From positions 558,001-622,000 of the forward strand of contig NZ_JARXVH010000004.1 in the NCBI RefSeq assembly GCF_029892565.1: 64,000 bases of DNA. The letters run 5' to 3'. Below, piece by piece: positions 28,119 through 37,190 of the stretch. The notes beneath the pieces were generated by a model, which saw only the letters and a list, made by a program, of their open reading frames with translations, searched no databases and was not told the DNA's origin. Positions within the stretch are counted from its first letter, which is position 1; the number at the start of each line of letters is the position of its first letter. A program made the translations under genes and the position numbers. This DNA is from Streptomyces pseudovenezuelae (GTDB lineage: Bacteria; Actinomycetota; Actinomycetes; Streptomycetales; Streptomycetaceae).

Positions 28119-29276
28119 ATGAGCCTGTTGACTCTCGGAGTACTCGCCTCCTCGCACAAGGAGAACGAGTTCCGGCTGCCGCTGCACCCCCGCCACCTCG
28201 ACCGGATCGCCCCGGACATACGAGAGCGCATCTTCCTCGAACAGGGCTACGGCGAACGCTTCGGCGTCGCCGACGACGCGCTGCGCCCGCTCGTGGCCGG
28301 CCTGCACTCCCGCGAGCGGCTCCTCGCCGACTGCGACGTCGTGATGCTGCCCAAACCGATGCACGACGACATCGCCGAACTGCACGAAGGCCAGACGCTG
28401 TGGGGCTGGCCGCACTGCGTGCAGGACGAGAAGATGACGCAGATCGCCATCGACCGACGGCTGACCCTGATCGCCTGGGAGGCCATGAACCACTGGACCT
28501 CCACGGGCGCCTTCAGCGTCCACGTGTTCCACAAGAACAACGAACTCGCGGGCTACTGCTCGGTGTTGCACGCCCTGCAACTCGGCGGGCTCACCGGCAG
28601 CTACGGGCGCCGGCTGCGCGCGGTGGTCATAAGCTTCGGCGCCACGGCACGCGGCGCGGTCACGGGCCTGGGCGCCATGGGCGTCTCCGACGTCACGGTG
28701 CTCACGCAGCGCGCCGCGGCGGCCGTGGCCTCGCCGATGCCGTCCGTCGTGATGGGGCACTTCGAGGAGCAGGAGGACGATCCGTCGCGGCTGCAGGCCG
28801 TCACCGGGCTCGGCCCCGTGCCGCTCGCGCAGTACCTCGCCGGGTTCGACATCGTCGTCAACTGCGTCCTCCAGGACACCGACGCACCGCTCATGTTCGT
28901 CAATGACGAGGAACTCGCCCTGTTCCAGCCGGGCACCTTCTTCATCGACGTCTCCTGCGACGAGGGCATGGGCTTCGCCTGGGCCCGCCCGACCACCTTC
29001 GGCGAGCCCATGCACACGGTCGGACCGGGCTGCCACTACTACGCGGTGGACCACAGCCCGTCCCACCTCTGGAACTCCGCCACCTGGGAAATCAGCGAGG
29101 CCCTCCTCCCCTACCTCCCCAAGGTCATGGGCGGCCCGGCCTCCTGGGACACCGACGTCACGGTCAAGAAGGCCATCGAGATCCGCGACGGCGTCATCCA
29201 GAACCCGAAGATCCTCTCCTTCCAGCACCGGTCGGCCGACTACCCGCACGCACCCTCGGAAGCTAGGCATTCATGA
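28119..29276 (+). CDS. Alanine dehydrogenase/PNT-family enzyme, N5-(carboxyethyl)ornithine synthase-like
   Basis: 385 residues. The N-terminal LGVLASSHKENEFRLPLHP and CDVVMLPKP match the alanine dehydrogenase/saccharopine dehydrogenase N-domain. WGWPHCVQDEKMT and AWEAMNHW are characteristic of the N5-(carboxyethyl)ornithine synthase subgroup. The Rossmann part RAVVISFGATARGAVTGLGAMG binds NAD(P)H. It would reductively condense pyruvate with an amino acid, or reduce a related imine. The protein is cytosolic. Its last 14 bp overlap the 3' end of the convergent phosphoesterase gene. Confidence 0.8.
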   Translation: MSLLTLGVLASSHKENEFRLPLHPRHLDRIAPDIRERIFLEQGYGERFGVADDALRPLVAGLHSRERLLADCDVVMLPKPMHDDIAELHEGQTLWGWPHCVQDEKMTQIAIDRRLTLIAWEAMNHWTSTGAFSVHVFHKNNELAGYCSVLHALQLGGLTGSYGRRLRAVVISFGATARGAVTGLGAMGVSDVTVLTQRAAAAVASPMPSVVMGHFEEQEDDPSRLQAVTGLGPVPLAQYLAGFDIVVNCVLQDTDAPLMFVNDEELALFQPGTFFIDVSCDEGMGFAWARPTTFGEPMHTVGPGCHYYAVDHSPSHLWNSATWEISEALLPYLPKVMGGPASWDTDVTVKKAIEIRDGVIQNPKILSFQHRSADYPHAPSEARHS

Positions 29277-31248
29277 ACTGGCCTGGCTTCAGCGCCCGAT
29301 CGGTGATCCGTACGTCGCCGATCGTGCCGTGGAAGACCTGGCTGACCGCGCCCGCCCACTGGTAACCGCCCAGCAGGAACGGCATGTTGAGCGTCGTCAA
29401 CCCGATGGCCGTGCTGGTCGGGTTGCGACCCTCCTCGCAGCCGTTGACGTAAAGCTTGCTGATCCGGCCGTCGTTGGCGACGGCGACGTGCCACCACTCC
29501 TCCTGCTGGAGCAGGTGGCTCCAGGCGGTGGTGGCGCCGTTCTGGTTGAGCGGGTAGGCGTTCCACTGGAGTTCGATGGAGCTCGACAGGCTCACCGTGA
29601 GGACGGGCTCGTCCGCCGTGGCGGACGGGCCGTTCTTGCCCGCCTGGGCCGCCGTGCCCGCGCGGCTCAGCATCGACGACCAGCCGTTGCGTCCGCCGTC
29701 CCAGTCCGCCGGCACCTTGAAGAAGACCTCGAAGGTGTAACCGCGGGCGAAGGTCTCGCGGTTGATCGGCGCCCGGTCGACCGTCTGGAGGTACGCGCCG
29801 CTGACCGGGTTGCCCTGCCCCGCGAACACCAGCCCCGCGTGGGCGGGTTGGTCGGGGTGATGGTCGCCGGTCCAGGTGAGCGCGTGCGCGGGGGTGCCGG
29901 GGACGGTCTTCAGGACGAGGTCGTTGCCGTGACCCGTCCGGTCCTTCACGACCGTGTCGGCTGCGACGGCACCGCCGGCCGTGCCGCCACCCTCGTCGAA
30001 CCGCCAGTAGGCCAACGTGCCCGGCAGCAGCATCCGTCGAGCCGGCCGGGACCTGCGCGGCGGCACCGGTGCGAAGCCCGCGAAACGCTTCTCGAAGTCG
30101 ATCGCCATCGAGAAGTAGTCGACCTTCGAGGTCAGTTCGAGCTCCCGCGCCGCGAGGGCGTTCAACTCGCCGTCCGCCGCCAGCTCGCGGATCCACGGCG
30201 AGAAGGTGGCGACGTCGATCATCCCGCGGTCGAGGTCGAAGCGGTAGGAGCGGATCATGCCGGCGCCGCCGTAATAGCGGTCCTGGTAGTTGGTGATGTG
30301 CAGATGTACGTCGTTGCCGGCGCTGTTCTTCAACACCGTGCTGCCGGGCGGCCAGTAGTGGCCGTTGAGGGTGAGGAAGATCTGGTCGTTGTCCTTGATC
30401 AGGCCGTCCCACAACTGCTGGCCGTAGGAGGACAGTTCGGCCGCGCCGTCCTCGTCCGAGCCGACGATCTCGTGCGTCGTCACGATCACCGGCAGCGTCG
30501 GGTTCGCGGCGATGACGGCATTGGCCCACGCGAAGCCCTTCGCCGACAGGCGCCAGTCCAGCGACAGCAGCATCCACTTGCGGCCGCCCGCCTTGAAGAC
30601 GTGGGCGGTGTTGTAGCCGTCGGGACTTGAGGAGTGGTAGCCGGGCGTCCTCCTGGCCCGCGCCGGGCCGAAGGTGTCCAGGTAGGGGGTGGCACCGCGT
30701 TGGTCGTCGTCGCGGACGTCATGGTTGCCGGCCAGCACGCCGTACGACGCCCCCGCGCGGTCCAGCATGTCGAACACCTTGGTCGCCGCCGCGTACTCCT
30801 CGGCGAGACCGTTCTGCGTCACGTCACCGAGGTGCGCCAGGAACACGATGTTCTCGTCGTTGCCGCCCGCCCGCCCCGCCGGATCGAGGACGTAGCGGAA
30901 CGACGCCTCCATCGGCACCGGGTGGATGCGGTCCTGGTCGAACATGTACTGGGTGTCGGGCATGACGACGACCGTGAAGCGGGGGTTGTCGGGGTCCGGG
31001 TCCCACTTGCCGCGCGCCGTCGGTGACATCGTTGTCTGCCCGTACGGGTCATCGTCGTCCCCGACCCGGCTCCGGCCGCTTCCGCCGACTGCCGCATACG
31101 CCGGAGCCCCGCCCAGCACCCCTGCCGCCGCCGCGCCCACCCCGAGCACACCGGCCCGATTCAGGAACGTACGTCGACTCGACGCGGCGATGCCGTCACC
31201 GTCGAGGTCCGCGGTACGAGGGCACCCGTTCACAGCTGAACTGTCCAT
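29263..31248 (-). CDS. Tat-exported metallophosphoesterase with LamG-like C-terminal domain
   Basis: 661 residues. The start is followed by a twin-arginine signal, SSRRTFLNRAGVLGVGAAAA, with cleavage near APAYA. The calcineurin-like phosphoesterase domain has DTQY (first motif), HLGDVTQNG, GNHDVRD and, after WMLLSLDWRL, THEIVG and GHYWPPG, supplying the two-metal ligands. From about residue 430 a concanavalin/LamG-like beta domain (LAYWRFDEGGGTAG ... LYVNGCEEGRN) probably binds carbohydrate or the cell wall. It should act outside the cell on phosphate esters such as teichoic or glycerophosphate polymers. tatA lies 112 bp upstream on the same strand. Confidence 0.88.
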   Translation of the reverse strand: MDSSAVNGCPRTADLDGDGIAASSRRTFLNRAGVLGVGAAAAGVLGGAPAYAAVGGSGRSRVGDDDDPYGQTTMSPTARGKWDPDPDNPRFTVVVMPDTQYMFDQDRIHPVPMEASFRYVLDPAGRAGGNDENIVFLAHLGDVTQNGLAEEYAAATKVFDMLDRAGASYGVLAGNHDVRDDDQRGATPYLDTFGPARARRTPGYHSSSPDGYNTAHVFKAGGRKWMLLSLDWRLSAKGFAWANAVIAANPTLPVIVTTHEIVGSDEDGAAELSSYGQQLWDGLIKDNDQIFLTLNGHYWPPGSTVLKNSAGNDVHLHITNYQDRYYGGAGMIRSYRFDLDRGMIDVATFSPWIRELAADGELNALAARELELTSKVDYFSMAIDFEKRFAGFAPVPPRRSRPARRMLLPGTLAYWRFDEGGGTAGGAVAADTVVKDRTGHGNDLVLKTVPGTPAHALTWTGDHHPDQPAHAGLVFAGQGNPVSGAYLQTVDRAPINRETFARGYTFEVFFKVPADWDGGRNGWSSMLSRAGTAAQAGKNGPSATADEPVLTVSLSSSIELQWNAYPLNQNGATTAWSHLLQQEEWWHVAVANDGRISKLYVNGCEEGRNPTSTAIGLTTLNMPFLLGGYQWAGAVSQVFHGTIGDVRITDRALKPGQFMNA

Positions 31249-31360
31249 GTCCGCTCCAATGCCGAGTATCAGAACGGAGCCACGCTATGGACGGCGGAGA
31301 TACGGCAGACCTGCGCGCCGGGAACCGGATGCCGAACGACGCGCCAACACCACTTGTTTC

Positions 31361-31627
31361 CTACTGAGTTGCCTGAGGTGTCTGAGCCGCTTGAGGTGCC
31401 TGAGCTGCCTGAGGTGATTGGGATGGCTCGGACTTCTGAGACGGCTGAGACGGCTCGGAATACTCCGCCACCCCGTCCTCCTTCATCGCCTTCGCCTCGC
31501 TCTTGAGGATCCGCATCGACTTGCCCAACCCCCGCGCCGCTTCGGGTAGTTTCTTCGAGCCGAACAGCAGGATGATCATGATCGCCACGATCAGCAGGTG
31601 CCAGGGTTCCAGTCCGTTGCGGAGCAT
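31361..31627 (-). CDS. tatA: TatA-like twin-arginine translocase subunit
   Basis: 88 residues from ATG at 31627. It has the TatA plan: short N-terminus, one hydrophobic helix (WHLLIVAIMIILLFG), the FGSKKLPEAARGLGKSMRI hinge and amphipathic helix with the conserved Phe-Gly and Leu-Pro, then a charged tail. The last 30 residues are a Ser/Pro/Gln/Ala repeat run (SQPSQ, QAAQAPQAAQ) from short DNA repeats at 31367-31460. No tatC is in the window, so it is a stand-alone paralogue. It sits beside a Tat-exported phosphoesterase. A TTGCGCAA palindrome lies 43 bases upstream of its start. Confidence 0.9.
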   Translation of the reverse strand: MLRNGLEPWHLLIVAIMIILLFGSKKLPEAARGLGKSMRILKSEAKAMKEDGVAEYSEPSQPSQKSEPSQSPQAAQAPQAAQTPQATQ

Positions 31628-31670
31628 CCCGCACGCCCTTTCTCTACATCCCCCGCGCTCAATTGCAGTC

Positions 31671-31678
31671 TTGCGCAA
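31671..31678. promoter_or_regulatory. TTGCGCAA palindrome, copy 1 (upstream of tatA)
   Basis: Copy 1 of five. Its flanks extend the symmetry: on the minus strand TTGT-N4-TTGCGCAA-N4-GCAA. It lies between the LCP stop and the tatA start. Confidence 0.6.
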
Positions 31679-31695
31679 CTGTACAACCCACGGCC

Positions 31696-33450
31696 TCAGT
31701 CGTCGGAGTCCCGCCTGCTGGTAGCCGCCGCATACGCCTGTGCCGGCGTCATCGCGACCCCGTTGAGGCTGACCGTCTTGTAGGGGCTGACCTTGGCGCA
31801 GGTCTTGGACTGGTCGGCGGTGGAGGCGTGGGCGTTGGAGACGGCGGCCGCCGTGTCGGCCGGGGCCGGGGCGGACGTACCGCCCGGGTAGGTGCCGCCG
31901 CTCGGCCAGTCGCTGCCGATCACCAGGGTCAGGCCCGTACCGGTGCCCTGTTCCAGATGAGAGGCGGGCAGGCCCAGGGACTTGGCGACCGTCTGGGCCT
32001 CGGCCTTCTGGCCGGTGCCGTAGCTGAGCGTGGTGGTCACCGCGGGGCTCGGCGCGTTGGCCGTGGTCGTGCCCGAGCTGAAGCCGTGGTCCGTGAGGGC
32101 GGTCGCCACGGCGGAGGCGCGGCCGGTGATCTGGGTGCCGTTCTCGACGGTCACGGCGATCTGGGCGGCGGGGACGGCCTGGACGGTGGCCGAGGGCTTC
32201 GCGGTCGCTGAGGCCGCCGCGGACTTCTTGCCGGAACCGTCGGTCAGCGGCTGGTCGCCCGCGATGGTGGAGAAGAGGGTCTTGGCGCCCGTGCCCACCA
32301 CGACACGGTTGTCGTTGGCCGGGTCGGGCGCCGTCTGCATGGTCGTGAACGTCATCCGCTTGGTGGGGACCTTGTTCACGTCGGCCGCGAGCGAGATCAG
32401 CTTCTTGACGCTGCCGAGGCCGTCGTCGACGGTCAGCGCCTTGGTGGCGGCATCGGCGAGACCGTAGACCGCGGTCGGGTCCGTCAGGGTGCCCGCGCTC
32501 TTGAACTTGCGGATCATCGCGCTGAGGAAGATGTGCTGGGAGACGGTACGGCCGAGGTCGCTGCCGTCGCCGAAGCCGTGCCGGGAGCGCACGAACTGGA
32601 GCGCCGCCTCGCCCTTGAGGGTGTGGGTGCCCTTGGAGAGCTTGAGGTGCGAGTAGGTGTCGTAGACGTTGTCGCTGACGCACACGGGGACACCGCCTAC
32701 CGCGTCGGACATCTTCACCACGCCGGAGAAGTCAAGTTTGACGAAGTGGTCGATGGGGATGCCGGTGAGCTGGTGGATGGTGGCCACCTGACAGGCGGGA
32801 CCGTACTGGAGCGCGCTGTTGATCTGCCCGTAGTAGCCGCCGGTGGACGTGCCGTTGGCGGTGTCCTTGCAGGCCGGGACGTCGGTCATGGTGTCGCGGG
32901 GGATGCTCATGATGGTGGCGTTGGACCGGTCGGCGGCTATGTGCACCACCATCTCTACGTCCGCGTTCCCGCTGCCGGTCTGCACGCCGGTCTGCGAACA
33001 GCCGCCGCCCAGCTTGCAGTCGGCGGCGCTGGTCCGCCCGTCCGAGCCCATCACCAGGATGTTGATCGGCGTACGGCCGAAGGCGTCGGCCTTCTCCGAG
33101 CCGCCCTTGCCGTCCAGCGCGACGCTGTTGATGTTGCCGTTCAGGTGCTGGTAGAACCACCAGCCGGCCCCGGCCGTGGCTATCACCAGAACGGCCAGAC
33201 ACAGCCCTACGGTCCTCAGCACCCGCCTGCCGCGCCGCACCGGACGCGCCCGGCGCGCCCCCCTGCCACCGCGTGAACGGGCGGCCTCCCGCGCCGCCGC
33301 CCGACCGCCCTGCGGATGCGTACCGGCGGACCTCCCCGCCCCTCCGGCGGATCTCCCGGACCCGCCGGACGACTTCGCGTGCTGCCCGGGCACCCGGTCA
33401 CCGCGGCTGCGGGTGGCCTGGCCGCCCCTGCCGTCCCACGGGTCGCTCAT
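31696..33450 (-). CDS. LytR-CpsA-Psr (LCP) family cell-wall ligase with LytR_C domain
   Basis: 584 residues from ATG at 33450 with GGAGTGGGAG close upstream. A long basic, disordered cytoplasmic N-terminus (to about residue 90) precedes one membrane helix (VLRTVGLCLAVLVIATAGAGWW). The LCP domain has NILVMGSDGR, VHIAADRSNATIMSIPRDT, and GEAALQFVRSRHG with the conserved Arg residues that bind the polyprenyl pyrophosphate. A LytR_C domain (AQIAVTVENGTQITGRAS) and an Ala/Ser-rich tail follow. LCP enzymes attach teichoic acid or other glycopolymers to peptidoglycan outside the membrane. Part of the TTGCGCAA set. Confidence 0.93.
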   Translation of the reverse strand: MSDPWDGRGGQATRSRGDRVPGQHAKSSGGSGRSAGGAGRSAGTHPQGGRAAAREAARSRGGRGARRARPVRRGRRVLRTVGLCLAVLVIATAGAGWWFYQHLNGNINSVALDGKGGSEKADAFGRTPINILVMGSDGRTSAADCKLGGGCSQTGVQTGSGNADVEMVVHIAADRSNATIMSIPRDTMTDVPACKDTANGTSTGGYYGQINSALQYGPACQVATIHQLTGIPIDHFVKLDFSGVVKMSDAVGGVPVCVSDNVYDTYSHLKLSKGTHTLKGEAALQFVRSRHGFGDGSDLGRTVSQHIFLSAMIRKFKSAGTLTDPTAVYGLADAATKALTVDDGLGSVKKLISLAADVNKVPTKRMTFTTMQTAPDPANDNRVVVGTGAKTLFSTIAGDQPLTDGSGKKSAAASATAKPSATVQAVPAAQIAVTVENGTQITGRASAVATALTDHGFSSGTTTANAPSPAVTTTLSYGTGQKAEAQTVAKSLGLPASHLEQGTGTGLTLVIGSDWPSGGTYPGGTSAPAPADTAAAVSNAHASTADQSKTCAKVSPYKTVSLNGVAMTPAQAYAAATSRRDSDD

Positions 33451-33503
33451 CTCCCACTCCCCTGAACGGTCGGGCCCGAGCAGGGGCTCCTTGGGTTGCG
33501 TAG

Positions 33504-33511
33504 TTGCGCAA
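33504..33511. promoter_or_regulatory. TTGCGCAA palindrome, copy 2 (upstream of the LCP gene)
   Basis: Fifty-three bases before the LCP start. On the plus strand it reads TTGC-N4-TTGCGCAA-N4-ACAA, the best copy of the extended symmetry. Confidence 0.65.
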
Positions 33512-33585
33512 TCTAACAAACCCCTGACCGGTTCAGGACAGGTGCCTGCCCGATTCACAGGTGAGGGATGTCATGGAACCCGAGG

Positions 33586-36294
33586 TCACCGAACTCCGTC
33601 GTGGCCTCGCTCGTACCGTCTCCGGGCCGCCAGGAGTGCGCCGGCGTAGAGGACCAGAACGGCGGCGAGCAGCAGGTAGTACACGACCGGGAGGGCGGTC
33701 AGACCGAGCATCGCGCCGAGCGGTGACGGCGGGAGGGACAGACCGATCGCGGCCAGGGTGACCGCCGCCCGGACCACCGGACCAGGCCTGTGTCCCTGCG
33801 CAGCTCGGCTGCCAACCCTCAACAGCACCATCACCAAAGCCTGGGTGAGCAGGTTCTCGGTGAACCACCCTGAGTGGAACGCCGCTTCGTCGTCCCCCGT
33901 CCCCGGACCGTGCAGGGCGAGCGCGAGGACGCCGAAGGTGGCGAGGTCGGCGACCGCGTTGAGCGCGCCGAACCCGACGATGAACCGCAGCAGCGCACGC
34001 GGGCGCAGCACGGTCGGACGGCGCAGCACCTTCGGGTTCGGACGGTCGTGGGCGAAAGCGAGCTGGGCCGCGTCGAAGCCCAGGTTCTGCGTCAGCACCT
34101 GGGCCGGCAGCATCGGCAGGAACGGCAGCAGCAGGCCCGCGCCGAGCATCGCGATCACGTTGCCGAGGTTCGAGGAGAGCGTGACCCGCAGATACGTGGC
34201 GATGTTGCCGCCCGCGTACCGGCCCGCCGCGACGGCGTGGGCGATCGCGGTGAGGTCCTTCTCGGCGAGCACCACGTCCGCACCCTCACGGGCCACGTCG
34301 GCGGCACCCCGCGGCGCGATCCCGACGTCGGCGGCGCGCAGCGCGGGCAGGTCGTTGACGCCGTCCCCGAGAAAGCCGACGGTGTGCCCGGCGGACCGCA
34401 GCGCGTGGGTGATACGGGCCTTGTGTTCGGGGGTGCAGCGCGCGAACACGGCGGTGCGGCGGACCAGTTCGGCGAGTTCGGGGTCCGTGCGGCCGTCGAG
34501 GTGGTCGGCGGTGAGTACGTCCCCGTCGGCGACCGGGACGCCGAGGTCACGGCAGGCGCGGGCGGCGGTGCCGGGGTGGTCGCCGGTGAGGATCTTCACG
34601 GCGACGCCGCGGTCGGTGAGGACCCGCAGCGCGTCGACGGCGGTGGGCGCGAGGGCGTCCCGCAGGGTGACCAGACCGCGGAAGGCGAGGCCGCGTTCGT
34701 CGGCCGGCGTGTACTCACGCGCGCGTGCCGGGCGTTCGGCGGTGGCGACCGCCAGGACGCGCAGACCGGCGGCGGCCTGCCGGGCGGCGAGGTCGCGCAG
34801 CCGATCGCGCTCACCGTCGCCCACCTCCTCGCCCCCGCCCTCGCCTCCGTCGAACACGCAGCGCTCCAACACGGCCTCGACGTCTCCCTTGACGACCAGG
34901 GTGTGCGTGCCGAGCCGGCCGGGGGTGCGCACGACGGCGGTGGACAGGCGCCGGACCGGGTCGAAGGGGACGGCCGCGGTCCCGTCGTACGCCATGAGTT
35001 TGTCCTCGTCGGCCGCGTCCAGGAGCGCCTCGTCGAGGGCGTCGGGGGCGGGCAGGTCTGCGAGTTGGAGGGTCCACCAGGCGTTGACGCCGGCCCAGCG
35101 CAGCACCTCGGGGTCGTCCCGGCCGTCCGGTCCGAGGGCGCCGTCGACCACCGGGCGGTCCTGGGTGAGCGTGCCGGTCTTGTCCAGGCACAGCACGTCC
35201 ATCGCGCCGATGTCGTGCAGCGCGGGCAGCCGCTTGACGATCACCCCGTGGGACCGGGCCAGCAACGAGGCGCCACGGGCCAGGCAGGTGGTGACGAGGA
35301 CCGGCAGCATCTCCGGCGTCAGCCCCACGGCCACCGCGACGGCGAACGGCAACGTCTCCGACCCGCGTCCGCGCAGTGCCGCGTTGGCCATGAGCACCAG
35401 CGGCGGCGTCAACAGCATGAACCGGATGAGGATCCACGAGATGCCGTGCACGGAACGGTCGAAGGCGCTGTCCCCGGCTCTGTCGGACGCACGTCCGTGG
35501 GCGGCGGCGAACCTGGTGTGGGCGCCGGTCGCCGTGACGATCGCGGTGGCACTGCCGGCGGCGATGCTGCTGCCCTGGAAGCAGAGTTGGGGTTGCCCGA
35601 AGAGGCCGGCGGGCACGGGCGGTCCGCCATGAACCCCAGGACCTACGTCGTCCACCACACCCGGCATGTCAGCCGCGGACTTGGCGACCGGAGCGGACTC
35701 GCCGGTGAGCGCGGCCTGGTGCACGCTCAACCCGCTCGCGCGCAGCAGTCGTACATCCGCCGGGACCACGTCACCGGGGCCGAGGCGGATCACGTCACCC
35801 GGGACCAGTTCGTCCACGACGATCTCGTGCACGGTGGGCGGCGCGTCGTCGTCGGCGCGGCGCAGCACGGTCGCGGTGGTCGCGACCAGTTCGCGCAGCG
35901 CGGCCATGGAACGGTCGGCGCGGTGCTCACCGGACGCGCGTAGCACGCAACTCACCACGACCAGCAGGAGGATCACCGAGGCGGTGCCCCAGGCGAAGAC
36001 GGCGGCCGACACCAGCCCGAGGCACAACAGGACCGCCGTGAACGGATCGCGCAGACTGCGCACGAACAGCCGCAGCCAGGAAGCCTCACGACGAGCCGGA
36101 AGCGTGTTCTCACCGAACCGCGCCAGCCGCTCCTCCGCCTGCGCCCGGGTCAGCCCACGCGGACCGCTGTCCAGCCGGCGCAGCACTTCGAGCACGGTCG
36201 GTACCGACGGCATGGCCTTCGTGTCCGTCATGGCCGACCCGGTCGATACGGCCGTTCGCAGACCAGATCCCTCGGCCGCCGTCGGCTCAGGCAC
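33586..36294 (-). CDS. P-type ATPase, Mg2+-importing (MgtA/P3B-like)
   Basis: 902 residues from a GTG that overlaps the ArsR stop; an ATG at 36231 (881 residues) is an alternative. The actuator motif is LTGESAPV, the phosphorylation site DKTGTLT with the catalytic Asp, the ATP-binding motifs are in the N-domain, and GDGVNDLPALR is the hinge. The N-terminus (LTRAQAEERLARFGENTLP) is the P3-type cation ATPase leader, and the C-terminal block has the four extra spans of MgtA. It would import Mg2+ (or Ni2+) across the membrane. Cotranscription with an ArsR regulator is unusual, since mgtA is more often controlled by PhoP or Mg2+ riboswitches. Confidence 0.88.
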   Translation of the reverse strand: MPEPTAAEGSGLRTAVSTGSAMTDTKAMPSVPTVLEVLRRLDSGPRGLTRAQAEERLARFGENTLPARREASWLRLFVRSLRDPFTAVLLCLGLVSAAVFAWGTASVILLLVVVSCVLRASGEHRADRSMAALRELVATTATVLRRADDDAPPTVHEIVVDELVPGDVIRLGPGDVVPADVRLLRASGLSVHQAALTGESAPVAKSAADMPGVVDDVGPGVHGGPPVPAGLFGQPQLCFQGSSIAAGSATAIVTATGAHTRFAAAHGRASDRAGDSAFDRSVHGISWILIRFMLLTPPLVLMANAALRGRGSETLPFAVAVAVGLTPEMLPVLVTTCLARGASLLARSHGVIVKRLPALHDIGAMDVLCLDKTGTLTQDRPVVDGALGPDGRDDPEVLRWAGVNAWWTLQLADLPAPDALDEALLDAADEDKLMAYDGTAAVPFDPVRRLSTAVVRTPGRLGTHTLVVKGDVEAVLERCVFDGGEGGGEEVGDGERDRLRDLAARQAAAGLRVLAVATAERPARAREYTPADERGLAFRGLVTLRDALAPTAVDALRVLTDRGVAVKILTGDHPGTAARACRDLGVPVADGDVLTADHLDGRTDPELAELVRRTAVFARCTPEHKARITHALRSAGHTVGFLGDGVNDLPALRAADVGIAPRGAADVAREGADVVLAEKDLTAIAHAVAAGRYAGGNIATYLRVTLSSNLGNVIAMLGAGLLLPFLPMLPAQVLTQNLGFDAAQLAFAHDRPNPKVLRRPTVLRPRALLRFIVGFGALNAVADLATFGVLALALHGPGTGDDEAAFHSGWFTENLLTQALVMVLLRVGSRAAQGHRPGPVVRAAVTLAAIGLSLPPSPLGAMLGLTALPVVYYLLLAAVLVLYAGALLAARRRYERGHDGVR

Positions 36295-36658
36295 CGGTCC
36301 CGTGCAGCCGGCGTACCGGCGCGGTGGTCTGGTGCGAGCGGGCGGTCAGCTGGCCGACCATCACGCGCACGACGGTCACGATGTCGGGGTCGTCGACGTA
36401 GTAGACCTGCCGTCGGCCCTCTCTGCGGGAGCGCACGAGGCCGGCGAGCTTCAGCTTGGCCAGATGCTGGCTGACCGCGGGCAGCGCGCCGCCCACCCGG
36501 TCGGCGAGGTGCGTGACGTCGCTCTCGCCCTGGGACAGCGCCCACATGATGTGGAGCCGGGCCGAGGAGGCGAGCAGGCCGAACACCGCGGCCGCCTCTG
36601 TCAGGACCTCGGCGGACGGGTCCTCGTAGCTCACTACGCCCCCGACGTTCTCCGCCAC
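36287..36658 (-). CDS. ArsR/SmtB-family metalloregulator
   Basis: 123 residues from GTG at 36658, with GGAG six to seven bases upstream; GTG at 36685 would add nine. The winged helix reads VFGLLASSARLHIMWALSQ, then SDVTHLADRVGGALPAVSQHLAKLKLAGLVRSRREG and the wing RRQVYYVDD. The ELCVCDL-type Cys motif of ArsR is absent, so metal sensing would use other sites. Its stop overlaps the ATPase start by 8 bp. It likely represses its own operon. Two TTGCGCAA palindromes lie in the divergent region toward glsB. Confidence 0.9.
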   Translation of the reverse strand: MAENVGGVVSYEDPSAEVLTEAAAVFGLLASSARLHIMWALSQGESDVTHLADRVGGALPAVSQHLAKLKLAGLVRSRREGRRQVYYVDDPDIVTVVRVMVGQLTARSHQTTAPVRRLHGTGA

Positions 36659-36783
36659 AGTCCGCTCCCGTCCCGCCCATGTCACAACCGTCGTACGGCC
36701 GTCATTCAGCCGTCATCCGCACGCCCGCCCAGTCTAGGCGGCGGCACCGACAGCGCCCGCCGTCCGTGCCCGGAGTTCCCGGG

Positions 36784-36791
36784 TTGCGCAA
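36784..36791. promoter_or_regulatory. TTGCGCAA palindrome, copy 3 (arsR/glsB divergent region)
   Basis: Lies 125 bp before the arsR start and 111 bp before glsB, so it could serve either promoter. The outer half-sites are poor (TTCC only on the left). Confidence 0.5.
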
Positions 36792-36863
36792 TGTCTTGAG
36801 CGAGTGACAGAACCTCGACGATCTCGTGAGCACCGGCGATACACCGCCATGATCGACCTAGGC

Positions 36864-36871
36864 TTGCGCAA
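36864..36871. promoter_or_regulatory. TTGCGCAA palindrome, copy 4 (upstream of glsB)
   Basis: Thirty-one bases before the glsB start. The right flank continues N4-GCAA as in copy 1; the left flank does not match. Confidence 0.55.
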
Positions 36872-36902
36872 TCAAGCAACCCTGACTGGAGGAGACAACG
36901 AC

Positions 36903-37172
36903 GTGGGCATCATCGGCTGGATCATCCTCGGCCTGCTCGCCGGAGCCATCGCCAAGATCCTGCTGCCCGGCCGCGACCCGGGCGGTCTGATCGGCACGAC
37001 CCTCATAGGCATCGCGGGCGCCTTCGTCGGCGGCTGGCTCTCCTCCCGCTTCCTGGACCGCCCGGTGGAGAACCACTTCTTCGACCTCTACACCTGGGGC
37101 TCGGCGATCGCCGGCTCCCTGGTCCTGCTCATCGCCTACCGCCTGCTGTTCGGCAACACACGCCGCGACTGA
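36903..37172 (+). CDS. GlsB/YeaQ/YmgE-family stress-response membrane protein
   Basis: 89 residues from GTG with GGAGGAGA 7 bases upstream. Three membrane helices make up most of the protein: GIIGWIILGLLAGAIAKIL, GLIGTTLIGIAGAFVGGWL and SAIAGSLVLLIAYRLLF. The PGRDPGG loop is the family signature. These small proteins (formerly transglycosylase-associated) are induced by envelope or general stress; the mechanism is unknown. Two TTGCGCAA palindromes precede it. Confidence 0.9.
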   Translation: MGIIGWIILGLLAGAIAKILLPGRDPGGLIGTTLIGIAGAFVGGWLSSRFLDRPVENHFFDLYTWGSAIAGSLVLLIAYRLLFGNTRRD

Positions 37173-37190
37173 CCCAGGACTGTCGACGGC

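Noticed and set aside
27550..28122. Plus-strand open frame before the 28119 gene
   Set aside because: It has no domain and lacks the coding composition of its neighbours. It crosses the LexA box and the start of the next gene.
31249..31360. Possible additional small gene between the phosphoesterase and tatA
   Set aside because: No frame of useful length with a ribosome site; it looks like a promoter region only.
36804..36902. Longer start for glsB
   Set aside because: The extension crosses a TTGCGCAA site and adds 33 residues absent from this short family; GTG at 36903 has a good ribosome site.
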